DNA from: Candidatus Nanohalarchaeota archaeon
GTDB lineage: Archaea; EX4484-52; B79-G9
NCBI GenBank assembly: GCA_003660865.1
Contig: QMVA01000036.1
Location: 1 to 9,491 of the forward strand
Direction: 5' to 3'
DNA: 9,491 nt
Shown here: positions 6,227-9,491 of the stretch, in pieces
How the letters are laid out: each line of letters starts with the position of its first letter
How positions within the stretch are numbered: position 1 is the first letter of the stretch
Program-made: the position numbers and the translations under genes
The notes under the pieces: model-generated
What the model saw: only the letters and a program-made list of their open reading frames with translations
What the model was told of the DNA's origin: nothing
Databases searched by the model: none

Positions 6227-6545
6227 CTCTCCCACCGCAAACTACATCCAATATGTGCCGTATTGCTTTCTTCTTTTTAGGAGCACATGACTTTTTCATT
6301 TTCAGAATATCTTTCCTGCATACATCAAGTCTTTCAGCCCGCTCATCAAGCGCTGCCTTTTTAGCATGTTCAACAACTTTCAGAGCCCTCTTTTTAGCCC
6401 ACTCTGTCTCAGTCTCAATCCTTCTCATGCATGATTTTTCAGCACACTCTAATTTCCTGGCACATTGCATTTCACATTCATCAAGCGTCTTCTGCGCCTT
6501 AATTTCTGCATGCCTTATCCTCTGGATAGCCTTGGCTTCAATCAT
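6219..6545 (-). CDS. atpH: A-type ATP synthase subunit H (peripheral stalk coiled coil), cysteine-rich
   Basis: H is the slim partner of subunit E in the peripheral stalk. The 108-residue protein is almost entirely charged alpha helix with the family start (IEAKAIQRIRHAEIKAQKTLDE) and the usual length of about 100-110. It is the first gene of the operon and overlaps atpI by 8 nt. Odd point: seven cysteines (24, 28, 34, 39, 76, 87, 103), four within 16 residues. H subunits are normally rich in A, E and K and nearly free of cysteine. Spacings of 4, 6 and 5 put them roughly along one helix face. The ATG at 6545 is the only sensible start. No good Shine-Dalgarno site is seen (AAGGAAAAC is about 15-20 nt away), fitting a short leader. 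Confidence 0.82.
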   Translation of the reverse strand: MIEAKAIQRIRHAEIKAQKTLDECEMQCARKLECAEKSCMRRIETETEWAKKRALKVVEHAKKAALDERAERLDVCRKDILKMKKSCAPKKKKAIRHILDVVCGGRDA

Positions 6546-6575
6546 AGAAAAATTATAGTTTTCCTTGAATTTAAA

Positions 6576-6586
6576 GGTTTATAAAA
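6576..6586 (-). promoter_or_regulatory. Putative TATA box of the ATP synthase operon
   Basis: The minus strand reads TTTTATAAACC about 36 nt before the atpH start codon. Transcription would begin around 6555, giving a leader of roughly 10 nt. It abuts the T tract that probably ends the upstream gene, so the two units are packed without spare sequence. Confidence 0.5.
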
Positions 6587-6597
6587 AAAAGTAAAAA
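6583..6597 (-). terminator. Oligo-T terminator of the DUF3160-type gene
   Basis: Immediately after the TGA stop (6600-6598) the minus strand runs T5-AC-T8, a strong archaeal oligo-T termination signal. Its last T residues are shared with the atpH TATA box. Some read-through into the ATP synthase operon remains possible. Confidence 0.5.
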
Positions 6598-9186
6598 TCA
6601 GGAAATAAAACGCGAAGTCCACTCAGGCCTCTTTGGACCTGGCTCACTTTTCAGCATCTCTCTCCATTTCTCATCAGTCAACCGGTCTTTCATTGGCCAG
6701 GGAAATTCATAATAACTAAACATCGGCCCGACCGCGAGCCCTACTCTTCCGTCTTTTGAAGCATGCGCAACAAGAATCCAGTCAATCTTTCCTGTCCCGA
6801 CCTCTAAAGCTTTCTTGGTATTTGTCTCAGTATGAACATCAGCAATTATTGTTGTCTTGAATGCATCATCCTTTCCCTCAAGATTCCTGTGTGTCTCAAC
6901 ATCAGAACCAGAAGGCTTCTTGTTTGTCTCAACAGTCAGTGCAGAAGCAAGATTTTCAATAATGCGATTGAACACAGAATCAATGTTTTCTATGTAATCA
7001 TAATCCCTTTCACTTAATGCCTTCCCTTCAAGCTCTTTTTCAGAAATCTCCTGCAGTCTTGCCATCATGTCCCGGCTCTGCTCCAAGGAATTTTTAACAC
7101 CATCGGTTAAGCAATCCTGCTCGTCTAATCCTTGTATCAAAAATTCAGTAATGTATTTTGCCCTTGCATAAAGCTCAGGGTTCGGCTCAACATATCCATA
7201 ATATTTTGACTGTATTGGCCGGGGTCCAAGAGAGGTTTCGCTATCCATCATCATAACTGCCCGTGTATAACTCTGCTTCACATATAAAATTGTGTCATGC
7301 CTCAATTGCGCCCAGCTGGACAATGCCGTGATTAAATCCTTATTTTTCCAGGCTTCAGACCTCATCCAGTTTGGATAACCAGCAGGCTTTTCTTTTAAGA
7401 CCGGCTGTACCATCCAAAGCCAGGTATTATAGAGATTCTCAGTCCATTTGTTCTGCCCATAACTATTGACCAAAGTCTTCATTTCCTGATTTTTGGCATC
7501 ATACATACAGAAATCTGAAATTTTTTGCTCTTTTAAAATCTCATCAGCTCTTTTCGAGCCTAAGGCAGACATCACATCCAGACCGGTTGGCATGAACCTG
7601 CAAACACCATACAACTGTTTTTCATCAAGCCCGCCACACATTTTGTAATAATTCATCTCCATTGCTTTTGAACAAACTTCATTCCAGTATTTTACTTTAT
7701 CGTCATCCATATTGCTGCACGAATAATAGAATTCATCCGGTTTGCTCAACTGTTGCATGGTCTCCCTGCACGTTATTACTCGTTCGTAATCTTCTGACTT
7801 CGAATTAACTCCGACATTATTGTAAACCATATCAGACAAGACATGAGAATCAATAGCATATCTTTGTCCTATTAGCCTCAGTCCCTGCGTAGTCTCTTTC
7901 AGGTTGCCTGCAACATCAAACTCAAAGCCGCCAAGAATTTTTGGTCCTCTCTGCTTTCGTATTTCAGACTGAATTTTTTCAGTTATCTGCTGTTTTAATT
8001 CCTTGTTTTCATCAAATTCATAATCAAAAAGATTAAAAACCGCAGTATCATATTCATAAAAAGTCAGGTCATCTGACGCACCTGCAAAAAACCCGGTAAC
8101 AGTATATATCCTGTCCCATAGACCAATTGTCTTTGCAGATTTTACAGCATCAGTCAGAAGAACTGCCTGCTTAGTCCATCCCTCGCCATTCGCTTTGAAC
8201 GTAATCCTTCCAAGCCACATCATTGCCTTGAAATACTGTTTAAGCTCATCACTTGAAGTATAATGCCCGCGAGGGACATACTGTGAATAATCCTCACAAT
8301 AGCACCTTTTAGAGCAGACTTGGATATACAGGTCCTGGAACTCCCAAACCTTACCTTCATAAGTTACCTTTCCTTTAACTTCCTGATTGCATTTATAATC
8401 CATTGATACCGGATACAGCCTGTCACTACAGACATCAGGACAGTCTTTGCTGAATAATTCATTTTTGTAAAACCCAACATGTTCCTCTATTCTTTTTATC
8501 TCCTGCTCAACTTCATCCCTAACCATTCCCGGAACCTCAAAATCCGGATCCATTAGTTTTTTTGCAACACAAAGATATGCCACATTCCTTCTGGATAACT
8601 CCTTTAATTCCTCATCATCCAAGCCATTATACTGCGCCATAGACTCTATTATGACTTTGTCCAAAAATTCATTCAACATTGGAGAAAGCCTTTGAATCTC
8701 TATATTCTTCAAAAGTACATTAAACTCAATATGAAACAGATGCATAACAGAATCCGTTGTAATTATAATCGGCACTCCGCTTTGGCTATATTCTCTTTTA
8801 CCATCAACGTCATAACTCCTCGACGTACTAAGTTCACTATACGCGTGTTCAAAACGATCATCATCTCCGGAAATAATGACAACTCCGTTATTCAATAATA
8901 CTCTTTCTTGTTCCCCTGTCAGATCCATATTAAATTTTCCCAAAATATCTCTTCTGTAATTTTCAGGAAGCTCGCCAAGTGGCAGCGCATATTCCTCATT
9001 ATCATACTGCTTTTCTGTAAACGAATACACTGGCGCATCATAACTTAAGACGGGTTCATTTATTTTCCCGGAAGTGTATTTCGCAATCTTTTTAGCACCA
9101 TATTCATCAGTGCATCCACAGGCAAGAACAATAGAGACCAGCAATAAACCCAAAATCATATATTTTCTGCAAATCACAGTAATCAC
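6598..9186 (-). CDS. Large exported DUF3160-family protein, probable lipoprotein, cysteine-rich
   Basis: An 862-residue protein that fits DUF3160, a family of unknown function. It shares the VPIIITTDSVMHLFHIEF segment (138-155), the MPTGLDVMSALGS region (532-544), the SSWAQLRHDTILYVKQSYT segment (623-641) and a C-terminal block with IIADVHTETNTKKALEVGTGKIDWILVA (780-807). The N-terminus has R7 and K8, a hydrophobic core (about 10-22) and a lipobox-like VLAC, making C23 a likely lipid-modified residue; the protein should face outward. Seventeen cysteines are present in the frame. Six cluster at 249-297 (249, 253, 266, 291, 295, 297) and another six at 473-560, suggesting disulfides or metal ligands. 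The GTG at 9186 keeps the charged n-region; a GTG at 9177 or an ATG at 9159 is also possible. It is read the same way as the ATP synthase genes but looks like its own unit. Its substrate or role is unknown. Confidence 0.78.
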   Translation of the reverse strand: MITVICRKYMILGLLLVSIVLACGCTDEYGAKKIAKYTSGKINEPVLSYDAPVYSFTEKQYDNEEYALPLGELPENYRRDILGKFNMDLTGEQERVLLNNGVVIISGDDDRFEHAYSELSTSRSYDVDGKREYSQSGVPIIITTDSVMHLFHIEFNVLLKNIEIQRLSPMLNEFLDKVIIESMAQYNGLDDEELKELSRRNVAYLCVAKKLMDPDFEVPGMVRDEVEQEIKRIEEHVGFYKNELFSKDCPDVCSDRLYPVSMDYKCNQEVKGKVTYEGKVWEFQDLYIQVCSKRCYCEDYSQYVPRGHYTSSDELKQYFKAMMWLGRITFKANGEGWTKQAVLLTDAVKSAKTIGLWDRIYTVTGFFAGASDDLTFYEYDTAVFNLFDYEFDENKELKQQITEKIQSEIRKQRGPKILGGFEFDVAGNLKETTQGLRLIGQRYAIDSHVLSDMVYNNVGVNSKSEDYERVITCRETMQQLSKPDEFYYSCSNMDDDKVKYWNEVCSKAMEMNYYKMCGGLDEKQLYGVCRFMPTGLDVMSALGSKRADEILKEQKISDFCMYDAKNQEMKTLVNSYGQNKWTENLYNTWLWMVQPVLKEKPAGYPNWMRSEAWKNKDLITALSSWAQLRHDTILYVKQSYTRAVMMMDSETSLGPRPIQSKYYGYVEPNPELYARAKYITEFLIQGLDEQDCLTDGVKNSLEQSRDMMARLQEISEKELEGKALSERDYDYIENIDSVFNRIIENLASALTVETNKKPSGSDVETHRNLEGKDDAFKTTIIADVHTETNTKKALEVGTGKIDWILVAHASKDGRVGLAVGPMFSYYEFPWPMKDRLTDEKWREMLKSEPGPKRPEWTSRFIS

Positions 9187-9219
9187 GTCTTAACTCTGGT
9201 TTTATTTAGGGTTTCACCA

Positions 9220-9229
9220 CATATAAAGG
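9220..9229 (-). promoter_or_regulatory. TATA box of the DUF3160-type gene
   Basis: The minus strand reads CCTTTATATG, an excellent archaeal TATA box, about 37 nt before the start codon. Transcription would begin near 9198. The upstream BRE position falls inside the 8-bp target duplication of the adjoining MITE-like element. Confidence 0.55.
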
Positions 9230-9235
9230 TTATAT
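9228..9235. repeat. Left target-site duplication (8 bp) of the MITE-like element
   Basis: GGTTATAT directly abuts the left terminal repeat and is repeated exactly at 9442-9449 on the far side of the element. Confidence 0.7.
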
Positions 9236-9441
9236 GTAACTACTCAGACATCCCCTCATCATCAAAATCGCCCAAAAGTATAGCGATTTACCTTATATTT
9301 GACTATATCTGATAAATTATTGTGAAAATCGCAATATAGTTAGAGGGTGCTGTTTTTCTCTTTTAACAAATTTTGGATAGAGCGAATTTGATTCTCTTGA
9401 CATACTCGTCCGTTGCTGATATCTATGGGCTGAGTAGTTGC
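9236..9441. mobile_element. MITE-like non-autonomous element, 206 bp
   Basis: The left end GTAACTACTCAG (9236-9247) and the right end CTGAGTAGTTGC (9430-9441) are inverted repeats matching at 11 of 12 positions. The element is bounded by perfect 8-bp direct repeats (GGTTATAT at 9228-9235 and 9442-9449). An 8-bp duplication with ends beginning GTAA/GCAA recalls the IS66 group, but this was not tested. It has no transposase; the only frame noted is 28 codons long. Inside are AAAATCGC at 9264-9271 and 9325-9332, its inverse GCGATTT at 9283-9289, and the inverted pair ACTATAT (9302-9308)/ATATAGT (9334-9340). It must be moved by a related full element elsewhere in the genome. Confidence 0.75.
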
Positions 9442-9449
9442 GGTTATAT
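9442..9449. repeat. Right target-site duplication (8 bp) of the MITE-like element
   Basis: GGTTATAT, identical to 9228-9235, begins at the base after the right terminal repeat. Confidence 0.7.
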
Positions 9450-9491
9450 CAACTATTGCCTATCCCACAATATAAATTCAATAGTTTGGCA
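9450..9491. other. Short intergenic tail with an 8-bp inverted repeat
   Basis: AACTATTG (9451-9458) and CAATAGTT (9479-9486) are perfect inverted arms around a 20-nt AT-rich loop that includes AATATAAATT. It may be a terminator hairpin or promoter region of a gene beyond the right edge. No coding frame was recognised here. Confidence 0.3.

Noticed and set aside
9317..9403. A 28-codon minus-strand frame inside the MITE-like element (begins MSRESNSLYP)
   Set aside because: It is too short to support and has no recognisable motif. It may be relic coding sequence of a parent element, but nothing shows that it is expressed.
1..9491. CRISPR array, tRNA or rRNA genes
   Set aside because: No regularly spaced direct repeats and no cloverleaf or rRNA-like stretches were noticed on either strand.
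9450..9491. TGTGGGATA shared between the right tail (minus strand) and the transposase fragment near 104-112
   Set aside because: A 9-bp match without flanking similarity is expected by chance in a window of this size.

Overview
The window looks archaeal. Genes are preceded by TATA boxes rather than -35/-10 pairs, transcription units end in oligo-T tracts, and the core is an A-type (archaeal/vacuolar-type) ATP synthase gene run in the usual euryarchaeal order H-I-K-E-C. Cysteine-rich cytosolic proteins and moderate GC suggest an anaerobic, methanogen- or ANME-like euryarchaeon. The genus cannot be read from the window, and this placement is an inference.

Layout, left to right. Bases 1-139 hold the C-terminal end of a DDE-type transposase (+), followed by a T tract. 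A membrane-anchored or secreted TIM-barrel glycoside-hydrolase-like protein (270-1397, +) follows with its own TATA box. It converges on the ATP synthase operon, which runs on the minus strand from 6545 down to 1479: atpH, atpI, a lone HicB-like small protein, atpK, atpE and atpC. Between atpE and atpC lie two related 16-nt palindromes (REP-like). Upstream of atpH, separated by a combined T-tract terminator and TATA box, is a large cysteine-rich DUF3160-type lipoprotein (6598-9186, -). Between that gene and the right edge is a 206-bp MITE-like element (9236-9441) with 12-bp terminal inverted repeats (11/12) and a perfect 8-bp target duplication. It has landed directly against the TATA box of the DUF3160 gene.

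How the parts work together. H and E form the peripheral stalks, I is the ion-channel stator, K is the rotor ring and C links the rotor to the central stalk. The catalytic head and shaft genes (A, B, D, F) are absent: the operon ends after atpC with an oligo-T tract and a convergent unrelated gene, so they must be elsewhere. The K subunit is a double hairpin with a single carboxylate and keeps the polar residues expected of a Na+ site. A strong TATA box just upstream of atpK suggests extra transcription of the rotor gene. The most notable points are the HicB-like insertion in the operon, the V-type-like rotor subunit, the cysteine-studded H subunit, the split operon and the MITE/promoter junction. 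No clearly new multi-gene system is evident.
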